This document shows, in pieces, positions 7,230 through 15,972 of a DNA stretch of 64,000 nucleotides. The notes beneath the pieces are model-generated. The model ran no database searches. It saw nothing but the letters and a program-made list of their open reading frames with translations, and was not told the DNA's origin. The stretch is from the NCBI RefSeq assembly GCF_014656055.1, contig NZ_BNBR01000005.1:372001-436000 (forward strand), written 5' to 3'. How positions within the stretch are numbered: position 1 is the first letter of the stretch; each line of letters starts with the position of its first letter. A program made the translations under genes and the position numbers. Source of the DNA: Streptomyces griseosporeus (GTDB taxonomy: Bacteria > Actinomycetota > Actinomycetes > Streptomycetales > Streptomycetaceae).

Positions 7230-8615
7230 TCACAGCCGCTGCCACAGCGCCGGCGTCAGCTCCGGGGACCACGCGCTCTGCGCCTGGTGGTCCTGGAGGC
7301 ACCGGTAGCGGACCTCCCCGTACGTCACGGTCGCCCCGGCGTCGTACACGCGCCCCTTCACCCAGGCGTCCAGCGCGTGGGTCTCCGGCGCGGGGACGGT
7401 GGAGTCGGCGGTGGCGGTCTTCAGGGTGAGACCGAGGTCGTTCAGTGTCGCGGTGAGCGGCTGGAAGAAGGTCGTCCCGCCGCTGGTGCAGTCGCCGGAG
7501 CCGCCGGAGGTCGTGCCCTGCCCCTGGGCACCGGAGACGTACGGCCCGCCCGAGTCGCCGGGTTCGGCGCACACGTCGGTCTTGGTCAGGCCGTCGACCT
7601 GGCCTTCGGCATAGCGGACGCTGACGTTCTCCTGCTGGATGGTGCCGCAGTGCCAGCCGGTGGTGGAGCCGGACCGGCACACCGACGCGCCGACCAGCGC
7701 CCGGACGGAGCCGCTGACCTGCACGAGGTTGCCGCCCTCGCCCTTGACCTGCGGGGTGGCGGTCCAGTCGCTGTTGACGGCGACCCAGGACATGTCCTTG
7801 CCGGGGAAGACGGACGCCTGGAAGGTGCCCTGGTCGGCCATGTTCGACCCGGCCGTCTTGGAGCCGGGCTTGCCGCAGTGGCCGGCCGAGGCGAAGCCCT
7901 GCTTGTCGTCCTTGGTGACGGAGAAGCCGATGGAGCAGCGGGCGGAGCCGTCGATGTAGTAGGCGTCGCCGCCGACGATGTCGGCGAGGGCCCGCGGCCG
8001 CTCGTCGGACACCTGGACGCTGACGCGCTGGTCCTTGTCGACGCCGGCGGCCTTCAGGAAGCGGTCGGCCGCCACCTTGCTGGTGCCCTGGAGGACGACG
8101 CGGTTGCCGCGGACGTCGACGTACCAGACCGGGGTGTCCAGGGCGACGGCCCGGTTCCGGTTGCGGATGGCGGCGGCGTCCAGTTTCGCCTTGACGGCCT
8201 TGAGGACGCTCAGCGAGGAGCCGACCACGTTCGCCTTGGCGCCCTGGGCGCGGATGGCGGCGGTGTCGTCGGCGGAGGTGGTGGCGACGGTGAGGTCGGC
8301 GGCCGTCTTCCCGCTCACCCAGGCGCCGGCGAACCGCTCGCCGAGGGCGTTGCGCAGCAGGCCGGCGCGGGTGCCCGCCTCGGCCTCGTTGACCAGGCGC
8401 TGCGCGGCCTCGGCGGCGGTGAGCCTCAGGTCGCGCTGCATGGCGCGCAGCACATCGGGGGCGGGCCGGTCCGCGCCGAGCGTCTGCGCCGCGGTCGGCG
8501 CGGGACCGGCCGCCGGGCGGGGCTCGGCCGCCGCCGCGGCGTGCGCGCCGGCGAGGACGAGGGCACCGGCGGCCACCAGGGCGGCGCGGCGTCTGGTGGT
8601 GGGGGTGGGAGCCAT
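7230..8615 (-). CDS. Streptogrisin-type serine protease with chitin-binding module
   Basis: Secreted S1-family protease of 461 aa, similar in layout to streptogrisin C. Order: Tat-like or Sec signal (RRRAALVAAG, to about residue 30), alpha-lytic-protease-type pro-region (about 50-205), mature domain starting near IVGG (213), catalytic His246 (SAGHCG), Asp274 (GKDMSW) and Ser355 (GDSGGP), and a C-terminal CBM5/12 chitin-binding module (413-461) with W418, Y424 and W449. The pro-region acts as folding chaperone and is removed. The ATG at 8615 is chosen because AGGAGG lies 9 nt upstream; an extra 15 codons in frame upstream lack a site. Role: extracellular protein degradation, perhaps on chitinous substrates. 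Confidence 0.92.
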   Translation of the reverse strand: MAPTPTTRRRAALVAAGALVLAGAHAAAAAEPRPAAGPAPTAAQTLGADRPAPDVLRAMQRDLRLTAAEAAQRLVNEAEAGTRAGLLRNALGERFAGAWVSGKTAADLTVATTSADDTAAIRAQGAKANVVGSSLSVLKAVKAKLDAAAIRNRNRAVALDTPVWYVDVRGNRVVLQGTSKVAADRFLKAAGVDKDQRVSVQVSDERPRALADIVGGDAYYIDGSARCSIGFSVTKDDKQGFASAGHCGKPGSKTAGSNMADQGTFQASVFPGKDMSWVAVNSDWTATPQVKGEGGNLVQVSGSVRALVGASVCRSGSTTGWHCGTIQQENVSVRYAEGQVDGLTKTDVCAEPGDSGGPYVSGAQGQGTTSGGSGDCTSGGTTFFQPLTATLNDLGLTLKTATADSTVPAPETHALDAWVKGRVYDAGATVTYGEVRYRCLQDHQAQSAWSPELTPALWQRL

Positions 8616-8761
8616 GCGGGGGAGCCTCCTCGGCTGGACGGTGATCCTTCGTGATCCCAAGGCCTAGCCGCGCCGAGGTGCGCCGATTCACTCCCGCGAG
8701 GGGTTTCCCGCGATGGGGGACGGCGGGGGCGGCATGTGCAGTACGCGGGCCGCCGACCAGG

Positions 8762-10402
8762 TCACGCGGGTTTCAGGCCGGGCGCGCCCGCCTCGGTGAC
8801 GAAGGACGCGGCCGTGCCGACCGGCGCGCCGGGCGTGGTGACGGCGGAGACGGTGCGGAAGTCGGCCCGCGTGGCGTCGCGGCCCAGCTCGATGCGGACG
8901 TAGCCGCGGCGGCCGTTGTAGAACTTCATGTGCGGGTTGGCCTTCATCTGGGTCTCCCAGTTGCTGGGCTTGTCCGTGCCGTTCCCGCCGCTGGCGATGG
9001 AGGTGGCCGTCAGCTCGGTGCCGACCGTCTTGGAGGCCGGGTCGTCGAAGTTCTCCTTCAGGTCGAACGCGTACGCCACGTGCATGTCACCCGTGAGGAC
9101 GAGCCAGTTCTTCAGGCCCACCTCCTTCGCCCCGTCCATCACCCGCTGCCGGGACGCCGAGTAGCCGTCCCAGGCGTCCATGGAGACCGTCGAGTCGGCG
9201 TTGAGGTTGAACTTGCGCTGGGCGAAGCAGACCTGCTGCGGCATCACGTTCCACAGGGCTGTGGACGACCGCCAGCCGTCGATCAGCCAGCGCTCCTGCG
9301 CGTCGCCGGTGATCGTGCGGGCCGGGTCGGTGCTCTCCGGCCCCGGCACGTGCGGCCGGTCCCCGTAGGCCTGGTCGTCGCGGTACTGCCGGGTGTCGAG
9401 GATGTCGAACTGGGCGAGGTTGCCCCACATGAGCCGCCGGTAGAGCTGGGCGTCAGGACCGCTCGGCAGCTGGGCGGCCCGCAGCGGCATGTTCTCCCAG
9501 TACGCCCGGTAGGCGGCGGCCCGCCGGATCAGGAACTGCTCGGGCGGCGAGCCGTTCTCGTCGTGGTCGCCGGCGTAGTTGTTCTCCGTCTCGTGGTCGT
9601 CCCACGCCACGACGAACGGGTGCGCGGCATGCGCGGCCTGGAGGTCGGCGTCGTTGCGGTAGAGGGCGTACCGCAGCCGGTAGTCCGCCAGCGTCATGGT
9701 CTCGTGGTTGAGCGCCGCCGGCAGCTTCACATCGGTGTACTGGCGCTTCCCGCCGACCTCGTTCACCGCGTACTCGTAGATGTAGTCACCCAGGTGGAAG
9801 ACCATGTCGACGTCCTCGGCGGCGAGGTGCCGGTGCGCGGTGAAGTAGCCGTCCTGGTACGCCTGGCAGGCGACGGCCGCCAGCTTCAGCCCGCTGGTGT
9901 CCGCCCCGGCGGCGGGCGCGGTGCGGGTACGGCCGACGGGGCTGACCCAGGCCCCGACCCGGAACCGGTAGTAGAACACCGTCGACGGGGTCAGCCCCTG
10001 CACGTCGATGTGCACGCTGTGCCCGTAGTCGGGGAAGGCGATGGCGGTCCCCGCGCGCACCGGGGCCGCGAAGCTCTCGTCCAGCGACAGCTCCCACAGC
10101 ACCGCCACGCTCTCGTCCCCGAGCCCGCCGCCCTCCTCCAGCGGCTTCGGCGCGAGCCGCGTCCACAGCACCACCGAGTCCGGCAACGGGTCGCCCGAGG
10201 CCACGCCGAGCGTGAACGGATCCTCGGTGATCCGTCTGGGCTTCTTCATCGGGGCGGCCATCGCCCCCTTCGCGGGCAGGTTGGTCGTGAAGGCGAGCGC
10301 GGCGGCAGCGGCCGTGACGGTGAGGAACCGGCGGCGGGCGAGGTGGGGCGCGGCTCGGCGGAGCGTGGCGTCGTGGCGGGAGGTGTGGCGCACGAGCGGC
10401 AT
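8762..10402 (-). CDS. phoD: PhoD family alkaline phosphatase / phosphodiesterase
   Basis: 546-aa exported metallophosphatase. It has a Tat signal peptide (ARRRFLTVTAAAAALA near residues 22-38), an N-terminal PhoD Ig-like domain, and the calcineurin-like core with HLGDYIYEY, WDDHETENN and LTGDMHVAYAF as metal ligands. PhoD enzymes use iron and calcium to hydrolyse phosphodiesters and monoesters and recover phosphate outside the cell. AAAGGA precedes the ATG at good distance. It lies 36 nt downstream of the anti-sigma-type ATPase on the same strand. No clear GTTCACC-type PHO box was found upstream, so Pho control cannot be asserted from this sequence. Confidence 0.93.
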   Translation of the reverse strand: MPLVRHTSRHDATLRRAAPHLARRRFLTVTAAAAALAFTTNLPAKGAMAAPMKKPRRITEDPFTLGVASGDPLPDSVVLWTRLAPKPLEEGGGLGDESVAVLWELSLDESFAAPVRAGTAIAFPDYGHSVHIDVQGLTPSTVFYYRFRVGAWVSPVGRTRTAPAAGADTSGLKLAAVACQAYQDGYFTAHRHLAAEDVDMVFHLGDYIYEYAVNEVGGKRQYTDVKLPAALNHETMTLADYRLRYALYRNDADLQAAHAAHPFVVAWDDHETENNYAGDHDENGSPPEQFLIRRAAAYRAYWENMPLRAAQLPSGPDAQLYRRLMWGNLAQFDILDTRQYRDDQAYGDRPHVPGPESTDPARTITGDAQERWLIDGWRSSTALWNVMPQQVCFAQRKFNLNADSTVSMDAWDGYSASRQRVMDGAKEVGLKNWLVLTGDMHVAYAFDLKENFDDPASKTVGTELTATSIASGGNGTDKPSNWETQMKANPHMKFYNGRRGYVRIELGRDATRADFRTVSAVTTPGAPVGTAASFVTEAGAPGLKPA

Positions 10403-10438
10403 CTGACGTCCTTTCAGAACAGGGAGGCGCCACGCATG

Positions 10439-10912
10439 CTAATCGGACAAAATGCTGAAAACGGGTCGCCGTGCCGCGTGCCACGCGAACTCGCACCACA
10501 CCACCTTTCCGGGGTCCCGCTCCCCGACGCCCCACTTGTCCGCCAGCGCCGCCACCAGCAGCAGACCCCGCCCGCCCTCGGCGGCCTCCCCCGCCTCCTC
10601 CGGTATCGCGGGCACCCCGTCCCCGCTGTCGTGCACCTCCACCCGCAGCACGCCCTCGTACGGCAGCAGCCGCAGCAGAAAGCCCCGGCCCGGCGGTACG
10701 CCGTGCAGCAGCGCGTTCGTCGCCAGCTCGCTCACGCACACCAGCACGTCGGCCGCCCTGCGCCCGTCCACGCCCCAGTCGTCCAGCGCCTCCCCGGCGA
10801 ACGCGCGCGCCCGCGGCACGGACCGGCGTTCGCGACGGTAGAAGCGCTCGCGCGGGGACGGGAGTTGAGTTTCGGCATTCACGGGACGAGAGTCACGCTC
10901 CGTGCCCATCAT
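10439..10912 (-). CDS. Anti-sigma-factor-type ATP-binding protein (HATPase_c)
   Basis: 157-aa cytoplasmic protein with the GHKL/SpoIIAB-like ATPase fold: N box ELATNALLHG, G1 box VHDSGDGVP and G2 box GRGLLLVAALADKWG. Such small ATPases occur in many copies in Streptomyces, usually beside XRE-DUF397 pairs, and are thought to bind or phosphorylate partner regulators. Start is ATG at 10912 or 10909; longer in-frame starts would run across the promoter region of the divergent XRE gene. The shared intergenic region holds a long inverted repeat, so this gene and the XRE gene are probably controlled together. Confidence 0.85.
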   Translation of the reverse strand: MMGTERDSRPVNAETQLPSPRERFYRRERRSVPRARAFAGEALDDWGVDGRRAADVLVCVSELATNALLHGVPPGRGFLLRLLPYEGVLRVEVHDSGDGVPAIPEEAGEAAEGGRGLLLVAALADKWGVGERDPGKVVWCEFAWHAARRPVFSILSD

Positions 10913-10921
10913 GAGACAGTG

Positions 10922-10956
10922 CGTGCACTCGTACAGCTTCTTTGTACGGGTGCACG
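10922..10956. promoter_or_regulatory. Long inverted repeat, likely operator between divergent genes
   Basis: The arms CGTGCACTCGTACA (10922-10935) and TGTACGGGTGCACG (10943-10956) are complementary at 13 of 14 positions around a 7-nt spacer. The element lies 10 nt from the start of the ATPase gene and about 40 nt before the XRE gene, in the only non-coding stretch between them. It is well placed to be the binding site of the XRE dimer. Confidence 0.6.
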
Positions 10957-10994
10957 AGGGTGAACGTACGCGCGCGCCTGGGGAGTTCGACCGC

Positions 10995-11831
10995 ATGAGC
11001 ACCACGACGACCCGACGGTCACGGGCACGGAGGAACGCCTCGGCGATGAAGATGGTGGGCGCGCTGCTCGCCGTCTTCCGCGAGGCGGAGGGGTACACAC
11101 AGCGGTCGCTCGGGGCGGTCTTCTGCGTCAGCGAGCAGACGATCGCGTCGATCGAGCAGGGCAGACGGCCGCTGAAGTCCGACCTCGCCGAGCAGCTGGA
11201 CGAACTGCTCGACACCAAAGGGGCGTTGAGCGCGGCGGTGCGGAACATGCCGGAGGTGGATCTGGTCCCGATGTGGGCGGAGGAGTATCTGGACCGGGAG
11301 CGGGAGGCCATCGCGATCTCCTGGTACGAGGGCCTGGTCATCCCGGGCCTGCTCCAGACGGAGGCGTACGCGCGAGCGGTGTTCCGGAGCCGAGTGCCGG
11401 TCTACGACGAGGACGAGACGGAGCAGTTGGTCGCGGCGCGCATCGAGCGCAGGGACATCCTGCACCGCAGGGTGCCGCCGTCTGCGAGCTTCGTGATCTG
11501 GGAGGCCGCGCTGCGGGACCGCCTGGGCGGGGACGAGGTGCACGTCGAGCAGGTGCGGCACCTCCGGGAGTACGCCGAGCTGCCAGGGGTCACGGTCCAG
11601 GTGCTGCCGCTGGGTCGTACCTCGCACGCCGGGCTGGACGGGCCGTTCATCCTGTTGGAGACGCCGGAGCACCAGCGGCTCGCGTACAGCGAGACCCAGC
11701 GGGGCAGCACCCTGATCGCCGACCCGGACGAGGTGGCGATGATGACCCAGAAGTATGCGATGCTGCGAACGCAGGCCCTCAACACCGAGGACACAAGGGC
11801 CCTGTTGGACCGTCTTCTGGGAGAGCGATGA
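10995..11831 (+). CDS. XRE family regulator with DUF5753 domain
   Basis: 278-aa DNA-binding protein. The N-terminal third has an XRE helix-turn-helix (FREAEGYTQRSLGAVFCVSE, then QTIASIEQGRRPL). The rest is the DUF5753 effector-like domain (ISWYEGLVIPGLLQTEAYAR, RIERRDIL, VQVLP) typical of streptomycete regulators paired with DUF397 proteins. ATG at 10995 has GGGGAG upstream; the longer in-frame start at 10902 overlaps the divergent gene. The stop overlaps the DUF397 start by ATGA, so the two are coupled. Members such as BldB-associated and WhiJ-type regulators affect development and antibiotic production. Confidence 0.88.
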   Translation: MSTTTTRRSRARRNASAMKMVGALLAVFREAEGYTQRSLGAVFCVSEQTIASIEQGRRPLKSDLAEQLDELLDTKGALSAAVRNMPEVDLVPMWAEEYLDREREAIAISWYEGLVIPGLLQTEAYARAVFRSRVPVYDEDETEQLVAARIERRDILHRRVPPSASFVIWEAALRDRLGGDEVHVEQVRHLREYAELPGVTVQVLPLGRTSHAGLDGPFILLETPEHQRLAYSETQRGSTLIADPDEVAMMTQKYAMLRTQALNTEDTRALLDRLLGER

Positions 11832-12070
11832 GCGGCACCGCACTTGAGTGGTTCAAGTCCAGCTACAGCGGCAGCGAGGGCGGCGCCTGCGTCGAAGTCG
11901 CCTTCGACTGGCGCAAGTCGAGCTACAGCGGTGATGAGGGCGGGAACTGCGTCGAAATGGCCGCCCAAGCCACCTCCATCCACATCCGCGACTCCAAGAC
12001 CCCCGACGCCCCCCACCTCACCGTGACCCCCACCACCTGGTCGGCCTTCCTCGCGCTCACCGCCAGGTGA
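11828..12070 (+). CDS. DUF397 protein with duplicated motif
   Basis: 80-aa partner of the upstream XRE regulator, coupled by ATGA. DUF397 proteins usually have one W-x-KSSYSG...CVEVA motif. Here the motif is present twice in tandem: WFKSSYSGSEGGACVEVA (residues 8-25) and WRKSSYSGDEGGNCVEMA (28-45), followed by the normal C-terminal half (IHIRDSKTP, TPTTWSAFL). The second copy looks like an internal duplication of the first 20 codons. Family members are thought to bind the cognate XRE protein as an anti-repressor or toxin-antidote-like partner. The 3' end overlaps the convergent membrane protein gene by 14 bp. Confidence 0.85.
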   Translation: MSGTALEWFKSSYSGSEGGACVEVAFDWRKSSYSGDEGGNCVEMAAQATSIHIRDSKTPDAPHLTVTPTTWSAFLALTAR

Positions 12071-13625
12071 TCAGCGTCGCCGTGCCCAGCGAACCGGCCG
12101 TCGGCATCCTCCGTACGGTCGGCTCGTGGCGGCCGATCAGCCGGGTCAGCTCCGCGCGGCCCGGCTGGAGCCGCCCCCGCTCGTAGAGCACCAGCGTGAC
12201 CCGCGTGCCCTCCGGCGCGCCCCGGTACTGCCCGTAGGTCACCGCGTCGCACCCCGAGTACCAGCCCGTCTCCGGCTCGTACCCGGTGACGACCAGACAG
12301 GGCCCGTCGCCCCCGGCCAGCGCCCGCGCCACCGGCACCGTCGACGCGCTCTGCCGTACCGGATCCGGCATGGCCCCGTGGGCCACGACCTGTGCGGTGC
12401 CGCCGACGGTCAGCACCGCCAGCCCGGCCACCGCCGCCAGCGCCGTACGCCACCGGCCCAGCGCCTCCACGCCGAGCACGGTCAGCAGGACCACCGGCAG
12501 GAACACGAACCTCGGCTCGCCGTCGGTGGCCAGGCCGAGGACGACGAAGACGAGCACGGACGCGAGGCCGAGGAAGCGGCGCCGGGCGTCGCGCCCCCGC
12601 GCGGCCAGGACCAGGCCCGCCACCATCAGCACCGCGCCCAGGTCCCCGGCCAGCCGGTAGGGGAAGATCGCCAGGTAGTAGAGCAGGCCGTCACCGACGT
12701 AGACCCGGTTGGCCTGCTCGGTGGCCGACAGGACGAGGCCGAGCGGGGAGCCGGTGACCTCGGTCGCGTACACGAAGTGCGGCAGCAGGCCGGCCGCCAG
12801 CACCAGCCCGGCCGCCGCGAGCCGCCGCCGTACCCGCCACCACGCGCCCGGCCCGTAGGCGACGACCGCCGCCGCCGCGATCGCGACCAGGTTCCCCACC
12901 ACGCCGTACCGCAGGTAGAACGCCATCACGGCCACGCCCGCCGCGAGCGGCAGCGACCACGACCGGCGTACTGCCTGCGCCCGCGTCAGGAGCCACACCA
13001 CCAGCAGCAACAGGCCGGTCGCGCCGATGTCGTTGAGGAACTCCGGCACGCGGCGCAGGAAGCCGAGGCCCGACAGGACCACCAGCGCCACCACCGCGCC
13101 CCGCCTCGGGGTCGTCCAGCGGGCCGCGACCAGATACGTCACCGTCAGCGTGAACAGGACCAGGACCAGGCCCGTCGCGCGCAGGGCGCCCACGTCGTCG
13201 TGGACGGCGAGGGCGACGCGGCCGAGGGCGGGCAGGCCGGGCGGGCGGTAGGTGCCCCAGCCGGCCGCCGGGGTGCCGTCGGCCCAGGCGCGGGCCTTGC
13301 CGGCGTACACCGCCTCCTCGTGGCCGATGTACGGCTCGTACGGCTGGAGCCAGGCCCAGACGCCCGCCGCCAGCGCCAGTACGGCGATGCCGTACACCGG
13401 CCCGGGTATCGCCCCCAGCCGCCGTACGCCCACACCCGACCGTTCCACCGGCCGCCACCTGCCCCGCGCCCACCACCACGCGGGCGCCGCGAGCAGCAGG
13501 AACGGCCAGGGCTGCCAGCCCGGCAGGAGGCTTCCGTACCCGGCGAGCAGGAGCAGTTGCTGGGCCACCGCCGCCCCGGTGCAGGCCACCGCGACCACCA
13601 GCCCCGCTGTTCTCCCGTTTGACAA
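12057..13625 (-). CDS. Polytopic membrane glycosyltransferase-like protein
   Basis: About 522 aa with roughly ten or more hydrophobic helices, resembling the GT39/GT83 (PMT/ArnT-like) integral membrane glycosyltransferases. After the first helices there is an extracytoplasmic loop with EPYIGHEEAVYAGKARAWAD; the acidic residues there match the loop that holds the catalytic Asp/Glu in this fold. The C-terminal soluble part (CLVVTGYEPETGWYSGCDAV, two Cys) is probably periplasm-facing. Start is uncertain: TTG at 13625 follows a GGGGGG stretch; GTG at 13598 is an alternative. It would transfer a sugar from a polyprenyl-phosphate donor; acceptor unknown. Convergent with the DUF397 gene and divergent from the GntR gene. 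Confidence 0.72.
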   Translation of the reverse strand: MSNGRTAGLVVAVACTGAAVAQQLLLLAGYGSLLPGWQPWPFLLLAAPAWWWARGRWRPVERSGVGVRRLGAIPGPVYGIAVLALAAGVWAWLQPYEPYIGHEEAVYAGKARAWADGTPAAGWGTYRPPGLPALGRVALAVHDDVGALRATGLVLVLFTLTVTYLVAARWTTPRRGAVVALVVLSGLGFLRRVPEFLNDIGATGLLLLVVWLLTRAQAVRRSWSLPLAAGVAVMAFYLRYGVVGNLVAIAAAAVVAYGPGAWWRVRRRLAAAGLVLAAGLLPHFVYATEVTGSPLGLVLSATEQANRVYVGDGLLYYLAIFPYRLAGDLGAVLMVAGLVLAARGRDARRRFLGLASVLVFVVLGLATDGEPRFVFLPVVLLTVLGVEALGRWRTALAAVAGLAVLTVGGTAQVVAHGAMPDPVRQSASTVPVARALAGGDGPCLVVTGYEPETGWYSGCDAVTYGQYRGAPEGTRVTLVLYERGRLQPGRAELTRLIGRHEPTVRRMPTAGSLGTATLITWR

Positions 13626-13670
13626 CCCGACCCCCCGCTTCCATGCTTGTGCTAATTCATTAATGGAACC

Positions 13671-14078
13671 ATGGAAGGTGACGTGGTCGAGTACCGGATC
13701 GACCGTGGCAGTGGCGTCCCGGCCTATGTGCAGATCGTCGAGCAGACCGAACGGGCCCTGCGGATGGGCACGTTGCGGGTCGGCGACAAGCTGCCCACGG
13801 CCAAGGAGGTCGTTGCCGCCTGCGCGATCAACCCGAACACCGTGCTGCGGGCCTACCGGGACCTGGAACAGGCCGGACTGGTCGAACTGCGCCGGGGGCT
13901 CGGGACGTTCGTCACGCGCTCGCTGGCCAGCCCGGCCGCCGAGGACGACACGCTCCGCGCGGACCTGGCCGACTGGACGGCCCGCGCGCGGGCCGCGGGA
14001 CTGGAGAGGGCGGACATCCTCGCCCTGGTCGCCGCGGCCCTCGACCACCACGAGCAACAGCAACAGGAGGACGCATGA
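13671..14078 (+). CDS. GntR family regulator (YtrA type)
   Basis: 135-aa regulator with an N-terminal GntR winged helix (YVQIVEQTERALRMGTLRVG, KLPTAKEVVAACAINPNTVL, RAYRDLEQAGLV) and a short helical C-terminus, as in YtrA-type proteins that control neighbouring ABC transporters. ATG at 13671 has no good ribosome site. GTG at 13683, giving VEYRIDRGSGVPAY, has GGAAGG 4 nt upstream and matches the usual family start; either is possible. The AT-rich stretch just upstream (13652-13666, TAATTCATTAATGGA) is a likely promoter/operator. First gene of a three-gene operon, with ATGA overlap to the ATPase. Confidence 0.88.
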   Translation: MEGDVVEYRIDRGSGVPAYVQIVEQTERALRMGTLRVGDKLPTAKEVVAACAINPNTVLRAYRDLEQAGLVELRRGLGTFVTRSLASPAAEDDTLRADLADWTARARAAGLERADILALVAAALDHHEQQQQEDA

Positions 14079-14974
14079 CCGGGGCCGACGCCCCTGCCGC
14101 CGCCCTGCGCGCCGCCGGACTGGGATTCCGGTACCGGGCGCGCGGCGGCTGGGCCCTGCGGGACTGCGGGTTCACCGTGCCGAGGGGCCGGATCACCGCC
14201 CTCGTCGGACGCAACGGCGCCGGCAAGAGCACCCTGCTCCACCTGGCCGGGGGCCTGCTGCGGCCCCGCACCGGGGAGATACGGGTGCTGGACGCCGTAC
14301 CGGGCACGCCCGAGGCGCGCGCCCGGGTCGCGCTGCTCACCCAGGACAAGCCGCTCTACCCGCGCTTCACCGTGGCCGACACCCTGCTCATGGGGCGGCG
14401 GCTCAACACGGTCTGGGACCAGGCGGCGGCCGAGGCCGTCGTCCGGGAGGGGCGCATCGGACTCGACGCCCATGTGGGGGAGCTGTCGCCCGGGCAGCGC
14501 ACCCGCGTCGCCCTCGCTCTCGCCCTCGGCAAGCGGCCCGAGCTGCTGCTGCTCGACGAGCCGATGGCCGACCTCGACCCGGTCGTGCGCGGCGAGATCA
14601 TGGCGGCGCTGATGACCGAGGCCGCCGAGCGCGGCACCAGCATCGTGCTCTCCTCCCATGTGCTGCCCGAGCTGGAGCAGACCTGCGACTGGGTGCTGAT
14701 GCTGCGCGAGGGACGCGTCGAGATCAGCGAAGACGCCGACACCCTGCGCGAGGAGCACCGGCTCCTCACCGGGCGGGCCGATCTGCGCGGCAGCCTCGAC
14801 GGGCACACCGTCGTCACCGAGCGGACCGCCGGACGCCAGCTCACCGCCCTGGTGCGGGCCCGTGGCCCGGTCGACGGGGACTGGCACGTGGAGCGGCCCT
14901 CCCTGGAGGCCGTCCTCGTCGCCCACCTCCAGGCGGCCGGTGCCACCGCCGCCGCCGAGGAGGCCGCCGCGTGA
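14075..14974 (+). CDS. ABC transporter ATP-binding protein
   Basis: 299-aa ATPase of a YtrB-like exporter. It has Walker A GRNGAGKST (46-54), an atypical signature LSPGQRTRVALAL, and Walker B LLLLDEPMADLDP; the H-loop is LSSHVLPE. Coupled to the GntR gene by ATGA and to the permease by GTGA, so the three proteins are made together. The GntR regulator probably senses a ligand of this transporter, such as a cell-envelope-active compound, by analogy with YtrA systems. Confidence 0.93.
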   Translation: MTGADAPAAALRAAGLGFRYRARGGWALRDCGFTVPRGRITALVGRNGAGKSTLLHLAGGLLRPRTGEIRVLDAVPGTPEARARVALLTQDKPLYPRFTVADTLLMGRRLNTVWDQAAAEAVVREGRIGLDAHVGELSPGQRTRVALALALGKRPELLLLDEPMADLDPVVRGEIMAALMTEAAERGTSIVLSSHVLPELEQTCDWVLMLREGRVEISEDADTLREEHRLLTGRADLRGSLDGHTVVTERTAGRQLTALVRARGPVDGDWHVERPSLEAVLVAHLQAAGATAAAEEAAA

Positions 14975-15927
14975 AGGGCTCCCTGTGGCTGGCCTGGCGC
15001 CAGCAGCGCGTCCTCGTCGGCTGCGCCGCCGCGCTCGCCGTCGTCGCCTGCGCCATCGCCGCGTACTCCCGCTCCGGCATGCTCGACGAGCTGCGCACCG
15101 GCCTGTTCGACACGTGCGAACCCGGGCCGCTGTACTGCTGGCCCGACGGGGCGAACGGGCCCCTGTTCCTCGACATCACCCCATTGCAGTACCTGGGCGC
15201 GCTGAACATCGCGCTGCCCGTGCTCATCGGCGTCTTCTGGGGCGCCCCGCTGCTCGGCCGCGACCGGGAGCTGGGCACCCACCGCACGGTCCTCGCGCAG
15301 GGCGTGAGCCGCGGCCAGTGGTTCGCCTCCCGGTACGCCCTCGCCGCCTGCTGTGCCGTCGTGCTGTCCGGGCTGCTCGCGCTGCTGTTCCGCTGGTGGT
15401 GGGAACCGGCCGCGGACCACTCGTACGGCCTCTTCTGGTACGAGACCACCGCGCTCAGCGGCTCCGGCCCGCGCACGGTCGCGGGCGCCCTCTTCGGCCT
15501 CGCCGCCGGCACGCTGGCCGGCCTGCTCGCCCGCCGCGTGCTGGCCGCGATGGGCTGGACGCTGCTGGTCACGGCCGTGGTGACACTGGCCGTGGAGTGG
15601 ACCCACAAGGCGCGCGTGTTCGTCCCGCCGCACCGGTACGTCAGCCAGGGCATCGCCCCCAAGCCGCCCATGGGCGAGAAGTGGTCCACCGGCACCTACG
15701 GCCTGATCACCGCCACCGGACGGCGCGACGACGTCCTGTCCTGCCCCTACCCGTCGGGCGCCGAGCTGAAGGCCTGCATGGCACGGCACGGCTATGTCGC
15801 CCGCTTCTACGAGGCCAACCCCGCCGGTGACTGGTGGTCCTTCCAGTGGACCGACACCGCGCTCCTCGGCGGCCTCGCGCTGCTGCTCACCCTCGCCACG
15901 GTGCTGCTGCTGCGCCGCCGCGTCTGA
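14971..15927 (+). CDS. ABC transporter permease
   Basis: 318-aa membrane protein starting at GTG 14971, which overlaps the ATPase stop (GTGA). About six hydrophobic segments: one at residues 12-30, a pair near 70-90 and 115-135, one near 160-200, and a last helix before the RRRV C-terminus. Between them is an extracytoplasmic loop containing CEPGPLYCW with two Cys. This fits the single large permease of a YtrA/YtrB-type exporter. A much longer in-frame extension to 13252 is out of register with the two upstream genes and rejected. Confidence 0.88.
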   Translation: MKGSLWLAWRQQRVLVGCAAALAVVACAIAAYSRSGMLDELRTGLFDTCEPGPLYCWPDGANGPLFLDITPLQYLGALNIALPVLIGVFWGAPLLGRDRELGTHRTVLAQGVSRGQWFASRYALAACCAVVLSGLLALLFRWWWEPAADHSYGLFWYETTALSGSGPRTVAGALFGLAAGTLAGLLARRVLAAMGWTLLVTAVVTLAVEWTHKARVFVPPHRYVSQGIAPKPPMGEKWSTGTYGLITATGRRDDVLSCPYPSGAELKACMARHGYVARFYEANPAGDWWSFQWTDTALLGGLALLLTLATVLLLRRRV

Positions 15928-15972
15928 CGCGTCACCCTGAACCCGAGACACCCGTACGGAGGTCGCTCCGCC

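Noticed and set aside
8651..10963. 770-codon plus-strand frame opposite the PhoD phosphatase
   Set aside because: The opposite strand encodes an unmistakable PhoD with metal motifs; this frame has none.
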